Assembly (NCBI RefSeq): GCF_024609765.1 | Contig: NZ_JANFDG010000028.1 | Location: 1 to 64,000 of the forward strand | DNA length: 64,000 bases | Origin: Shinella pollutisoli | Lineage (GTDB): Bacteria; Pseudomonadota; Alphaproteobacteria; Rhizobiales; Rhizobiaceae | Reading direction: 5' to 3' | Part shown: positions 45,449 through 53,549 of the stretch, one piece after another | Numbering within the stretch: position 1 is the first letter of the stretch | How the letters are laid out: each line of letters opens with the position of its first letter | The notes under the pieces: generated by a model | What the model was told of the DNA's origin: nothing | The model's input: the letters and a program-made list of their open reading frames with translations, nothing else | Databases searched by the model: none | Position numbers and translations under genes: made by a program

Positions 45449-45562
45449 TCCCCTCATCCGGCCCTTCGAGCCACCTTCTCCTCAAGGGGAGAAGGAAGTC
45501 GGGGCGCCGCGTCGTCCCCTTCTCCCCATCGGGGAGAAGGTGCCGGCAGGCGGATGAGGGGG
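45449..45562. repeat. Rhizobial mosaic palindrome, rearranged copy 5
   Basis: Here the modules are turned outwards: it begins CCCCTCATCCGGCCCTTCGA plus a hairpin and ends with a hairpin plus GCCGGCAGGCGGATGAGGGG. This is the reverse of copies 1-4, where the GGATGAGGGG ends face inwards. It separates the imidase-like gene from the CxxC protein gene. Confidence 0.75.
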
Positions 45563-45595
45563 CCTTGCCAAGCCAAGCAACGGAAAGGAGGCGCC

Positions 45596-45928
45596 ATGTG
45601 TTCGCTTTGCGGCGTGCTCGGTGGAAACGAGCACTGGACGGATGCCGCCGCGCGGCCCGGCGTCTTCACGCGCAATGTCGAGCGAATCGACCGGCGGCGC
45701 GAGCGTGCGCGGCGGGTGGCCGCGGCCAACCGTGTGCTGGCCGCCTTCGGCATGAGCCTTTCCGACTGGCAGGGCTCGTCCTTCGTGCTCGCCACACGCA
45801 CCGGCAAGAGCGAGATCGTCGAGGATCTCGGCCATCTCTGGCCGGCGGCCGAGCGGCTGTCGGGCCGCGCCTGCGATCCGCTCGATCCAGACCTCATCCG
45901 CCGCATGGAGGAGGACGGGCATGGCTGA
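45596..45928 (+). CDS. Small conserved-looking CxxC protein
   Basis: A 110-residue soluble protein I do not recognise. It begins MCSLCGVLGG, a CxxC pair right at the N terminus that could bind zinc or iron, followed by an arginine-rich helix (NVERIDRRRERARRVAAANR) and FGMSLSDWQGSSFVLATRTG. A strong AAAGGAGG precedes the ATG, and its last 8 nt overlap the COG0523 GTPase gene, so a shared role in metal handling is plausible. No signal peptide or membrane segment is seen. Confidence 0.75.
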   Translation: MCSLCGVLGGNEHWTDAAARPGVFTRNVERIDRRRERARRVAAANRVLAAFGMSLSDWQGSSFVLATRTGKSEIVEDLGHLWPAAERLSGRACDPLDPDLIRRMEEDGHG

Positions 45929-46997
45929 CGCGCCCGTCTTCACCCCCGTCCACCTGCTGACCGGCTTCCTCGGCTCGGGCAAGACGACGCTCCTGAAGCG
46001 GCTGCTCGCCGACCCCGCGCTCGCCGACACGGCCGTGCTGATCAACGAGTTCGGCGAGGTCGGCCTCGACCATCACCTGGTCGAGCGGATCGACGAGACG
46101 ATGGTGCTTTTGCAGTCCGGCTGCGTCTGCTGCACCGTGCGCGGCGAGCTCGCCGATGCGCTGCGCGATCTCCATTCCAGGCGCGAACGCGGCCTCGTGC
46201 CGCCCTTCACGCGCGTGGTGATCGAGAGCACCGGGCTCGCCGACCCGTTCCCGGTCCTGTCGACGCTGAAGTCAGATCCGGTGCTGCGCCATCATTTCCG
46301 CGCCGGCAGCGTGGTGACGACCGTCGACGCCGTCAACGGACTCGCCCAGCTCGATACCTATGTCGAATCGAACCGCCAGGCGGCGATCGCCGACCGGATC
46401 GTCCTCACCAAGGCGGATCTCGCCGCCGACGGCGCCGTGCCGGCCGCCCTCATGGCAAGGCTGGCGCAGATCAATCCCGACGCCGTCCGCCATGTCGCGA
46501 CCGCCGACGGCCCCGCTGCCGAGACCCTGCTCGGCGATACGGAGGCGCATCGCGCGGGCAAGCTGCAATCGGCAAGCGGCTTCTATTGCGACGCGCCCGC
46601 CACGCTGCTTGCGGCGGACGGCACGGCGCACCGCTCGGCCATCTCCTCCTTCGTCGTCGCCGTCGACGGGCCGGTCGACTGGACCGGCTTCGGCGTCTGG
46701 CTCACCATGCTGCTCAACCGCCACGGCGAGCGGGTGCTGCGGGTGAAGGGCATCCTCGACATCGCCGGCGAGGAGCGCCCGGTCGCCATCCACGGCGTGC
46801 AGCACCTCGTCCATCCGCCGGTGCATCTTGCCGCCTGGCCGCCGGAGGGGCGCGGCTCGCGCATCGTCTTTATTGTTGACGGTCTCGACGCGAACCTGTT
46901 GAAACGGTCTTTTGACGCCTTCGCGCGTGCCGGGAAAACGCGCGAGGGCGCACAGCCGGAGGCAGCGGCGCAGGTTCGCAACGTCCAGAGTTCCTGA
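45921..46997 (+). CDS. COG0523 (CobW/G3E) GTPase, putative metallochaperone
   Basis: A 358-residue G3E GTPase. Walker A GFLGSGKT at residues 15-22, the metal motif GCVCC with Cys68, Cys70 and Cys71, a TKADL guanine-type motif and a C-terminal CobW domain. COG0523 proteins deliver or insert zinc, cobalt or iron into client enzymes. No cobalamin or nitrile hydratase gene is near; the imidase-like metal hydrolase, two genes upstream, is the obvious client. It overlaps the small CxxC gene by 8 nt and the next gene by 1 nt (TGATG). Confidence 0.9.
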   Translation: MADAPVFTPVHLLTGFLGSGKTTLLKRLLADPALADTAVLINEFGEVGLDHHLVERIDETMVLLQSGCVCCTVRGELADALRDLHSRRERGLVPPFTRVVIESTGLADPFPVLSTLKSDPVLRHHFRAGSVVTTVDAVNGLAQLDTYVESNRQAAIADRIVLTKADLAADGAVPAALMARLAQINPDAVRHVATADGPAAETLLGDTEAHRAGKLQSASGFYCDAPATLLAADGTAHRSAISSFVVAVDGPVDWTGFGVWLTMLLNRHGERVLRVKGILDIAGEERPVAIHGVQHLVHPPVHLAAWPPEGRGSRIVFIVDGLDANLLKRSFDAFARAGKTREGAQPEAAAQVRNVQSS

Positions 46998-48229
46998 TGA
47001 ACAAGCATTCCCCGAAACCGGCAACCGCAGCACCGGCCGTCCACACGGCGGGCCGGCCGAAGCTGCGCGTGCTCGGCACCGCGATCTCGCTGCTGGAGGA
47101 GCTGCGCGTGAAGGCCGAGGCCGATCTCGGCATCGAGGTCAGCTTCGACAACAACGATTTCATCGTCACCCAGCACAAGGCCGCGCAGGAGCCGGACAGC
47201 TACGACATCTACGACCAGTGCTTCCACAATCTCGACATCGTCTGGTACTGGCGGGCGATCCAGCCGATCGAGATCTCCCGCATCGCGCTGTGGGACGAGA
47301 TCAACGACCTGACGAAAACCGGGCAGATCGGCCCGAGCGCCCGCATGGGGCAGGGCGACGTGCCGGCCCGCAAGCTCTACGTCCAGCCGTCTTTCGCGCT
47401 CGGCGACACGCCGACCGGGCGCATCTCGATGCTGCCGACGACGCACAATTTCGACAGCTTCGCCTACCGGCGCGACGTGGTCGACGACCTGCAGCCGATG
47501 ACGAGCTGGGCGGCCTTGCTGGACGAGCGCTGGAGCGGCCGGGCGGCGCTCGTCGACGAGCCGGCGATCGGCATCTTCGACGCCGCGCTCGCCGCGCAGG
47601 CGGCCGGCCTCATGAGCTTCGGCAATGTCGGCAACATGACCGTCGCCGAGATCGACCAGTTGATGGATATCCTGGAGGCCAGGCGCAAGGCGGGCTTCTT
47701 CCGCTCCTTCTGGCGCACCGCGGAGGACGCCGCCCGCCTGATGATAGACGGCGAGACCGATATCCAGAGCATGTGGTCGACCGGCATCGGCATCCTCAAC
47801 AGCCAGGGCTTTCCCGTCGAGCAGGCCGCGCCGGCGGAGGGCTATCGCGCTTGGCACGGGGGCCTCTGCCTGTCGCGCCGCCTCGGCGGGCGCATGCTCG
47901 ACGTCGCCTACGAGTATCTCAACTGGTGGATCTCCGGCTGGCCGGGGGCGGTCGTCGCCCGGCAGGGTTACTACATCTCCACCCCGGAGCGCTCGCGCCG
48001 CTACATGAGCGCGGCCGAATGGGACTACTGGTACGAGGGCCTGCCCGCGCGCGAGGACCTGCCCGGCCCCGACGGGACGGTCCGCGTCAAGCGCGGCGCG
48101 GTGCGCAGCGGCGGCTCCTACTGGCAGCGCGCCAACGGCATCGCCGTGTGGAACACGACCATGGATGAACACAACTATCTTGTCCGCCGCTGGATGCAGC
48201 TCGTCGGACGCGCAGAGAAGGATATTTGA
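46997..48229 (+). CDS. Substrate-binding-protein paralogue without signal peptide
   Basis: A 410-residue protein with the polyamine-type binding fold (PTTHNFDSFAYRRDVVDDLQ; TDIQSMWSTGIGILNSQGFP; WYEGLPAREDL). Its C-terminal region aligns by eye with the binding protein at 42128 (WWISGWPGAVVARQGYY against YWLSGEPGITVSEQGYY). The N terminus MNKHSPKPATAAPAVHTAGR lacks any hydrophobic or twin-arginine signal, so it should stay in the cytoplasm, where it may act as a ligand sensor or carrier. It overlaps the GTPase stop and is followed 2 bp later by the amidase. Confidence 0.85.
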   Translation: MNKHSPKPATAAPAVHTAGRPKLRVLGTAISLLEELRVKAEADLGIEVSFDNNDFIVTQHKAAQEPDSYDIYDQCFHNLDIVWYWRAIQPIEISRIALWDEINDLTKTGQIGPSARMGQGDVPARKLYVQPSFALGDTPTGRISMLPTTHNFDSFAYRRDVVDDLQPMTSWAALLDERWSGRAALVDEPAIGIFDAALAAQAAGLMSFGNVGNMTVAEIDQLMDILEARRKAGFFRSFWRTAEDAARLMIDGETDIQSMWSTGIGILNSQGFPVEQAAPAEGYRAWHGGLCLSRRLGGRMLDVAYEYLNWWISGWPGAVVARQGYYISTPERSRRYMSAAEWDYWYEGLPAREDLPGPDGTVRVKRGAVRSGGSYWQRANGIAVWNTTMDEHNYLVRRWMQLVGRAEKDI

Positions 48230-48231
48230 CG

Positions 48232-49611
48232 ATGCCGACGCCGCGCTCGGTCGCCCAGCTTTCCGTGCTCCTGCAATCGGGGGCGCTCGACCCCGTCGTG
48301 CTCGCCGAGGAGACCCTTGATGCCATCGAGGCGCACCCGGACGCGGCGATCTTCACCTGCCTTACGAAGGAACGCGCGAAGAGGGAGGCCGAGGCCGCCC
48401 GCCGCCGCCTGCGCGAGGGCCGGTCGCTCGGCGCGCTCGACGGCGTGCCGATCGCCTGGAAGGACCTGTTCGACATCGAGGGCCTGCCCACAACCGCCGG
48501 CTCGCGGGTGCTCCGGGGCGCCGAGCCCGCCGGCAGGGACGCGGCCGTGGTGCGCGCGCTGGCGGGCGCGGGCATGGTCAGCGTCGGGCGGGTCAACATG
48601 AGCGAGTTCGCCTTCTCCGGCCTCGGCATCAATCCGCATTACGGCACGCCGCGCAACCCCGCCTCGCCCGACGGCGAGCATCGCCTTCCGGGCGGCTCCT
48701 CCTCGGGCTCGGGCGTCGCCGTGGCGGCCGGCCTCGTGCCCGTCTCGATCGGCACGGATACGGGCGGCTCTGTGCGCATCCCCGCCGCCTTCAACGGCAT
48801 CGTCGGCTACAAGGCCTCGCGCGGCCGCTATCCGATGGAGGGCGTGTTTCCGCTTGCAAGGAGCCTCGATTCGCTCGGGCCGCTCTGCCGCACCGTCAAG
48901 GACGCCGTCCTCGTCGACGCGGCCATGCGCGGCCTGCCGGCGGCGGAGGCCCTGCCGCGCCCCGCCCCGGCCGATCTTTCCCTCGTCATTCCCGAAACCG
49001 TCTTCTTCGACGGAGCCGAGCCGGAGGTCGTGGCGGCCTTCGAAACGGCCGTCGAGCGGCTGGCGAGGGCAGGGGCGCGCATCCGCCGGCAGGCTTTCCC
49101 GGAATTCTCCGCGATCTTCGAGCTGATGGCGAAACACGGTGCGCTCGTCACCGCCGAGGCCTTCGTCCTGCACCGCGAACGCATCCAGGGGCCGGCGGCG
49201 GCCGAGATGGATTCCCGCGTGGTCAAGCGGACGCTGCTCGGCGAGAAGATCACGCTTGCCGACTATCTGGAGACGCTCGCCGCGCGCGAGCGGCTGACGG
49301 CCGCCTTCGAGGCGCGGCTCGGGCCGGACAGCCTGCTGATCGCCCCGACGCTGCCGCATGTCGCTCCGGCGCTCCAGCCGCTGCTCGACGACGAGGAGCT
49401 GTTCTTCCAGGCGAACGCGAAGACGCTGCGCAATACCCTCGTCGGCAACTTCCTCGACTGGTGCGGCGTGTCGCTACCCTGCGGGACCGGCGCGGGCGCA
49501 ATGCCTGTCGGGCTCCTCATCTCGGCGCCGAGGAACGCCGACGACCGCCTTCTCGCCGCCGCGGCGGCGATGGAGAGCCCGCTCGGCGACCTGTCCCGTT
49601 CCGCCGAATAG
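48232..49611 (+). CDS. Amidase signature family hydrolase
   Basis: A 459-residue amidase. The triad is visible: Lys in VPIAWKDLFD, the serines in LPGGSSSGSGVAVAA and GTDTGGSVRIPA. It is cytoplasmic. It differs from the amidase at 9824 in length and sequence. A TTG at 48226 is an alternative start, but the ATG at 48232 is favoured. As the last gene of the cluster it would hydrolyse the half-amide left after imide or lactam ring opening. Confidence 0.92.
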   Translation: MPTPRSVAQLSVLLQSGALDPVVLAEETLDAIEAHPDAAIFTCLTKERAKREAEAARRRLREGRSLGALDGVPIAWKDLFDIEGLPTTAGSRVLRGAEPAGRDAAVVRALAGAGMVSVGRVNMSEFAFSGLGINPHYGTPRNPASPDGEHRLPGGSSSGSGVAVAAGLVPVSIGTDTGGSVRIPAAFNGIVGYKASRGRYPMEGVFPLARSLDSLGPLCRTVKDAVLVDAAMRGLPAAEALPRPAPADLSLVIPETVFFDGAEPEVVAAFETAVERLARAGARIRRQAFPEFSAIFELMAKHGALVTAEAFVLHRERIQGPAAAEMDSRVVKRTLLGEKITLADYLETLAARERLTAAFEARLGPDSLLIAPTLPHVAPALQPLLDDEELFFQANAKTLRNTLVGNFLDWCGVSLPCGTGAGAMPVGLLISAPRNADDRLLAAAAAMESPLGDLSRSAE

Positions 49612-49693
49612 CGAAGGGCGGCGGATGCCAGCTCCGAGCACGCCCTCGAAGGCTTCGTGATGTCGACGGACCGGTGGCGCCGCCTCGGCGGCG

Positions 49694-50008
49694 TCAGTGA
49701 TGGGCGTGCTGCTCGTTGCGCTTGCGGGTCGCGGCCGCCTTCTTGGCGGAGGCGGAGCGCTCCGCCTTCGGCCTTGCCGCGGATGCCGCGCCGCCCTTCC
49801 GCCCGCCCTTTTCGGAAGAGGCATGGCTTTCGGGATGGCCGCGGCCGGCGCCGGATTTCTTGCCGCCCCCGCTCTCCTTGTTCACGGTGGCCCAGGCGCG
49901 CCGTTCGGCTTCCTTCTCGGAAACGCCGCGCTTCTCGTATCCTTCCTCGATATGTTCGGCCTTGCGCTTCTGCTTGTCGGTATATGAGGATTTGTCGCCG
50001 CGGGGCAT
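49694..50008 (-). CDS. Small lysine-rich stress protein (plasmid-stabilisation-like)
   Basis: A 104-residue, very basic and glycine-rich protein. The first 45 residues (GDKSSYTDKQKRKAEHIEEG, then EKEAERRAWATVNKESGG) are a conserved module often annotated as plasmid stabilisation protein or ChaB-like. The rest is low complexity (Lys/Ala/Gly) and probably disordered or DNA-binding. AAGGAGAG precedes the ATG, and an EcfG-like promoter lies 37 bp upstream. It is likely a general-stress protein; a plasmid role is doubtful. Confidence 0.85.
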   Translation of the reverse strand: MPRGDKSSYTDKQKRKAEHIEEGYEKRGVSEKEAERRAWATVNKESGGGKKSGAGRGHPESHASSEKGGRKGGAASAARPKAERSASAKKAAATRKRNEQHAHH

Positions 50009-50044
50009 CGCGTCTCTCCTTGTCCCTGGTTCCGATCGGTCTCC

Positions 50045-50069
50045 AACTGCCCGGGCAGGACATTGTTCC
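50045..50069 (-). promoter_or_regulatory. EcfG-type promoter for the lysine-rich protein
   Basis: On the minus strand GGAAC (50069-50065), 17 bp, then GTT (50047-50045). This is the consensus of the alphaproteobacterial general-stress sigma factor EcfG. The -10 end is 37 bp before the ATG at 50008. Confidence 0.65.
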
Positions 50070-50085
50070 CCCGGGGCGCGCGCCT

Positions 50086-50745
50086 CTATTCGCCGGTCTG
50101 GGTGTGGGAGGCTGCGACCGGCTTCGATTCCGGCGATCCGCGGAACCGCAGGAAGATCGAGAGGACCACGATGACGGCGGTCGACAGGAATTCGGACTGC
50201 CAGTTCTGGAAGGATTCGAACCAGAACTTCGCGCCGCCGAGGTGCTGCCAGAGCGTCGGCGCGGGTTGCCCGTGACGCAGCGCCTCCGCCGCTTCGGCGA
50301 CGGCGCTTTCCTGCAGGTGGAGGGCGAAGCTGAGAACGAAGAGAAGGAACAGGACGATGCCGAGGGAGTAGGAATAGAGCGTGCGCGGCACGCCGCCGAG
50401 GCGGACCGGGAGCGGCGCGTTCGGGTCGTTGCGATGGCGCGCGGGGTCTTCGTCCTGCTCGGCGCTTTCGTCGGGGTCCCGCGATTCCGCCGAGCCCCGC
50501 TGGAAGAGGAATGCCGTCAGCACCACGTAGGCCGACATCTGCAGGAACTCGCTCTCCCAGTTCTCGAACACCGCGGACAGGAAGTGTCCGCTGAGCACGT
50601 AGCCGGCGAGCGTCACCAGGGGCTGGTGGTGCTGCGCCAGCTCGTCGTTGTAGACCGACAGCCCCGTCAGCAGCATTCCGATCAGCGTCGCGGCGGTCGC
50701 GGCGGCCAGGGTGATGGTCAAGCCATTGTCTCTCAATCGGTCCAC
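50086..50745 (-). CDS. DUF6766-like membrane protein
   Basis: A 219-residue inner-membrane protein with about four helices. It opens LRDNGLTITLAAATAATLIG and has paired ENWESEFLQM and QNWQSEFLST segments, a duplicated motif typical of the DUF6766 family. The function is unknown. The GTG at 50745 (GGGAG upstream) is used because the family N terminus begins there, leaving the correct distance to an EcfG-like promoter at 50783-50807. The divergent partner DUF4142 gene has one as well. Confidence 0.8.
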   Translation of the reverse strand: MDRLRDNGLTITLAAATAATLIGMLLTGLSVYNDELAQHHQPLVTLAGYVLSGHFLSAVFENWESEFLQMSAYVVLTAFLFQRGSAESRDPDESAEQDEDPARHRNDPNAPLPVRLGGVPRTLYSYSLGIVLFLLFVLSFALHLQESAVAEAAEALRHGQPAPTLWQHLGGAKFWFESFQNWQSEFLSTAVIVVLSIFLRFRGSPESKPVAASHTQTGE

Positions 50746-50782
50746 TTGCCGCTCCCGCCGTTCTCCGAGGTTCTCCGGCCGA

Positions 50783-50807
50783 AACTGCCTGGAACGAGCA
50801 AAGTTCC
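50783..50807 (-). promoter_or_regulatory. EcfG-type promoter for the DUF6766-like gene
   Basis: Minus-strand GGAAC (50807-50803), 17 bp, GTT (50785-50783). The -10 end is 38 bp before the GTG start at 50745. Same element and spacing as the two neighbouring promoters. Confidence 0.65.
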
Positions 50808-50829
50808 TCCGCGCCTGCGGAGCGTGCTT

Positions 50830-50854
50830 GGAACAATCCGTGCGGTCTCCGGTT
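50830..50854 (+). promoter_or_regulatory. EcfG-type promoter for the DUF4142 gene
   Basis: GGAAC (50830-50834), 17 bp, GTT (50852-50854), with the -10 end 25 bp before the ATG at 50879. It is divergent from the promoter at 50783-50807, 23 bp away. Confidence 0.65.
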
Positions 50855-50878
50855 CGGATCACGCAAAGGAGAACCGAC

Positions 50879-51406
50879 ATGAGACCCTATATTCTGGCAT
50901 TCGCTCTGGCGGCGGCGATCACCCCGGCAAGCGCACAGAGCACCGCGGAAGAGACCGGCGTGAACTCCGCGCTCGGCATTCCGCCCGAAACGGTGGACTT
51001 CGTGCGGATGGCCGCGCAAAGCGACATGTTCGAGATCGAGTCGAGCAAGCTGGCCGTCGAGCGCGCCCAGGGGCCGGTGAAGGCCTTCGCCGAGAAGATG
51101 GTGCAGGACCATCAGAAGACGAGTGCCGAGCTCAAGCAGCTGCTGCAGAACGCCAAGCTCGACATCGAGCTTCCGACCGCGCTTTCGGAGGATCACCAGG
51201 AAGCCCTCCAGGAGCTCGGTAAGCTGCAGGGCGCCGAATTCTCCGAGGACTACGTCGACAAGCAGGTGGATGCGCACGAGGACGCCGTCGACCTCTTCAA
51301 GCGCTACGGCGAGGAAGGCAGCAACGCGGACCTCAAGACATGGGCCGCCGCGACCGCTCCCCATCTGCAGCAGCACCTCGACATGGCACGCGACCTGGAC
51401 GAGTGA
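50879..51406 (+). CDS. DUF4142 periplasmic protein
   Basis: A 175-residue protein with a cleavable signal ([20 protein letters not shown]). The mature part is the DUF4142 helical domain ([55 protein letters not shown]), a ferritin-like four-helix bundle of unknown role often induced by stress. AAAGGAG precedes the ATG. A good terminator follows at 51412, so it is monocistronic from an EcfG-like promoter. Confidence 0.88.
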   Translation: MRPYILAFALAAAITPASAQSTAEETGVNSALGIPPETVDFVRMAAQSDMFEIESSKLAVERAQGPVKAFAEKMVQDHQKTSAELKQLLQNAKLDIELPTALSEDHQEALQELGKLQGAEFSEDYVDKQVDAHEDAVDLFKRYGEEGSNADLKTWAAATAPHLQQHLDMARDLDE

Positions 51407-51411
51407 CGGGC

Positions 51412-51434
51412 AAGGCCGGGCGGACCGGCCTTTT
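51412..51434 (+). terminator. Terminator after DUF4142 gene
   Basis: Stem AAGGCCGG (51412-51419) and CCGGCCTT (51425-51432), GCGGA loop, followed by further Ts. It lies 5 bp after the stop codon. Confidence 0.7.
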
Positions 51435-51561
51435 CCCGACGGCCTGGATTTCCACGCTTGGAGAACGAGATGACCGACATACGCTATCCCATTCCGGCGC
51501 AGCCGCATCGACAACGGACACCGTTCCCCGGAACGGAAGGTGCCGGATGGGAGGGCGGGCG

Positions 51562-52731
51562 ATGAAGGCGCTGACCTGGCACGGAAAAAGCGACATCCGC
51601 TGCGAGAGCGTTCCGGACCCGAAGATCGAGGACAGCCGCGACGCGATCATCAAGGTGACGGCCTGTGCGATCTGCGGCTCCGACCTGCACATCTTCGACG
51701 GCGTCATTCCCTCCATGCAGCACGGCGACATCGTCGGCCACGAGACGATGGGCGAGGTGGTCGAGGTCGGGGCCGGCAACGGCAAGCTCAAGGTCGGCGA
51801 CCGGGTCGTGGTCCCCTTCACCATCGCCTGCGGCGAGTGCTTCTTCTGTGAGCGCGGCTACTATTCCGGCTGCGAGCGCTCCAACCCGAACCGCGAGAAG
51901 GCGGCGAAGCTGTGGGGCAACTCGCCGGCCGGCCTCTTCGGCTATTCCCATCTGCTCGGCGGCTTCAGCGGCGGGCAGGCGGAGTACATGCGCGTGCCCT
52001 ATGCGGATGTCGGTCCGATCAAGGTCCCGGACGGATTGACGGACGAGCAGGTCCTGTTCCTCTCCGACATCTTCCCGACGGGCTACATGGCGGCGGAATT
52101 CTGCGACATCAAGCCGGGCGACACGATCGCCGTCTGGGGCTGCGGTCCGGTCGGGCAGATGGCGATCAGGAGCGCCTTCCTGCTCGGCGCGGAGCGGGTG
52201 ATCGCCGTCGACACCGTTCCCGAGCGCAAGGCGCTGGCGGAGGCGGGCGGCGCGCTCGTCCTCGATTTCCGCACCGAGGACATCTACGACCGCATCATGG
52301 AATTGACCCATGGCCGCGGCGCCGATGCCTGCATCGATGCCGTCGGCACGGAGCCCGACACCATGTCCGGCGTCGACGCGCTCGTCGACCGCGTGAAGGT
52401 GGCGACCTTCATGGGGACGGACCGGCCGCACGTGCTGCGCCAGGCGATCCATTGCTGCCGCAACTTCGGCACGGTCTCCGTCGTCGGCGTCTACGGCGGC
52501 TTCCTCGACAAGATCCCGATGGGTTCGGCGATCAACCGGGGCCTCACGTTCAGGATGGCCCAGACGCCCGTCCAGCACTACCTGCCGCTCCTGCTGGAGC
52601 GCATCGAACGGGGCGACATCGATCCCTCCTTCGTGATCACCCACCGCGCGGGCCTGGAAGACGGGCCCGAGCTCTACAAGACATTCCGCGACAAGAAGGA
52701 CGGCTGCATCAAGGTCGTCCTCAAGCCGTGA
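51562..52731 (+). CDS. Zinc-dependent alcohol dehydrogenase family protein
   Basis: A 389-residue MDR-family dehydrogenase. Catalytic zinc ligands lie in [10 protein letters not shown] and [12 protein letters not shown]; the structural-zinc cysteines in [20 protein letters not shown]; the cofactor loop is [12 protein letters not shown]. The long insert and length fit the glutathione-independent formaldehyde-dehydrogenase-like branch. GGGAGGGCGGGCG selects the ATG at 51562 over 51547. The following SDR is 17 bp away, so the two are an operon, probably in the same stress block. Confidence 0.9.
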   Translation: MKALTWHGKSDIRCESVPDPKIEDSRDAIIKVTACAICGSDLHIFDGVIPSMQHGDIVGHETMGEVVEVGAGNGKLKVGDRVVVPFTIACGECFFCERGYYSGCERSNPNREKAAKLWGNSPAGLFGYSHLLGGFSGGQAEYMRVPYADVGPIKVPDGLTDEQVLFLSDIFPTGYMAAEFCDIKPGDTIAVWGCGPVGQMAIRSAFLLGAERVIAVDTVPERKALAEAGGALVLDFRTEDIYDRIMELTHGRGADACIDAVGTEPDTMSGVDALVDRVKVATFMGTDRPHVLRQAIHCCRNFGTVSVVGVYGGFLDKIPMGSAINRGLTFRMAQTPVQHYLPLLLERIERGDIDPSFVITHRAGLEDGPELYKTFRDKKDGCIKVVLKP

Positions 52732-52748
52732 ACCCGGGAGACAGGACC

Positions 52749-53543
52749 ATGGAAGAGAAAGGTCGCAGGCTTGCGGTCGTCACCGGCGCCTCCTCCGGCA
52801 TCGGCCTGGAACTCGCGAAGATCGCCGCGCGGGAGGGCTATGATCTCGTCATCGCCGCCGACGAACCGGAGATCGATGCCGCCGCCGAGATGCTGCGGAC
52901 GACGGGCGCCGTCGTCTCCGCGATGCAGGTCGACCTGTCGACGAAGGACGCGGCGCTGCGTTACGCGCGCTTCGTCGCCGATACGGGCCGGCCCGTCGAC
53001 ATCCTGCTCGCGAACGCGGGAACGGGGCTGGGAGGCGGCTTCCTCGACCAGGACCTCGACAGGGCGCTGCACGTCGTCGCCACGAACGTCGTCGGAACGC
53101 TCGCCCTGATTCATGCGATCGGCAACGGCATGCGTGCCCGAGGGCAGGGACGGATCCTGATAACCGGCTCCATCGCCGGCTTCATCCCCGGCACCTACCA
53201 GGCCGTCTACAACGGCACGAAGGCCTTCCTGAACTCCCTGTCCTTCGCGCTGCGCCGCGAGCTGAAGGATACCGGCATCACCGTCACCTGCCTCATGCCG
53301 GGCGCGACGGACACGCGCTTCTTCGAGCGGGCGGGCATGCTCGACACGGAGGTGGGCCGGGCCGAGAAGGACGATCCGGCCGAAGTGGCGGAAACCGGCT
53401 TCCGGGCCATGATGGACGGCGAGGGCGACGTCGTCTCGGGATGGAAGAACAAGCTCCAGTCCGCGCTCGCCAACGTCACGCCCGCCGGCATGCTCGCCGA
53501 GCAGCACGCCAGGATGGCGGCCCCCGGCGACGCGGAGGAATGA
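52749..53543 (+). CDS. SDR family oxidoreductase
   Basis: A 264-residue short-chain dehydrogenase: TGASSGIGLELAKIA, ANAGTGLGG, the Ser in ITGSIAGFIPG, YNGTKAF, and a DltE/YqjQ-like C terminus (LMPGATDTRFFERAG). The Asp in VIAADEPEID could favour NAD. GGGAGACAGGACC precedes the ATG. Operon partner of the zinc dehydrogenase. It ends 6 bp from the stop of the convergent IclR gene. Confidence 0.88.
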   Translation: MEEKGRRLAVVTGASSGIGLELAKIAAREGYDLVIAADEPEIDAAAEMLRTTGAVVSAMQVDLSTKDAALRYARFVADTGRPVDILLANAGTGLGGGFLDQDLDRALHVVATNVVGTLALIHAIGNGMRARGQGRILITGSIAGFIPGTYQAVYNGTKAFLNSLSFALRRELKDTGITVTCLMPGATDTRFFERAGMLDTEVGRAEKDDPAEVAETGFRAMMDGEGDVVSGWKNKLQSALANVTPAGMLAEQHARMAAPGDAEE

Positions 53544-53549
53544 TCGCGG

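Noticed and set aside
45921-46997. CobW in cobalamin synthesis
   Set aside because: No cob genes nearby; the CxCC motif and setting fit a general COG0523 metallochaperone.
49694-50008. Evidence that the window is a plasmid
   Set aside because: The plasmid-stabilisation label is a family name only; no replication or partition genes are seen.
51519-51545. GGAAC near the zinc dehydrogenase start as an EcfG promoter
   Set aside because: No GTT at 16-17 bp downstream, and it is too close to the start codon.
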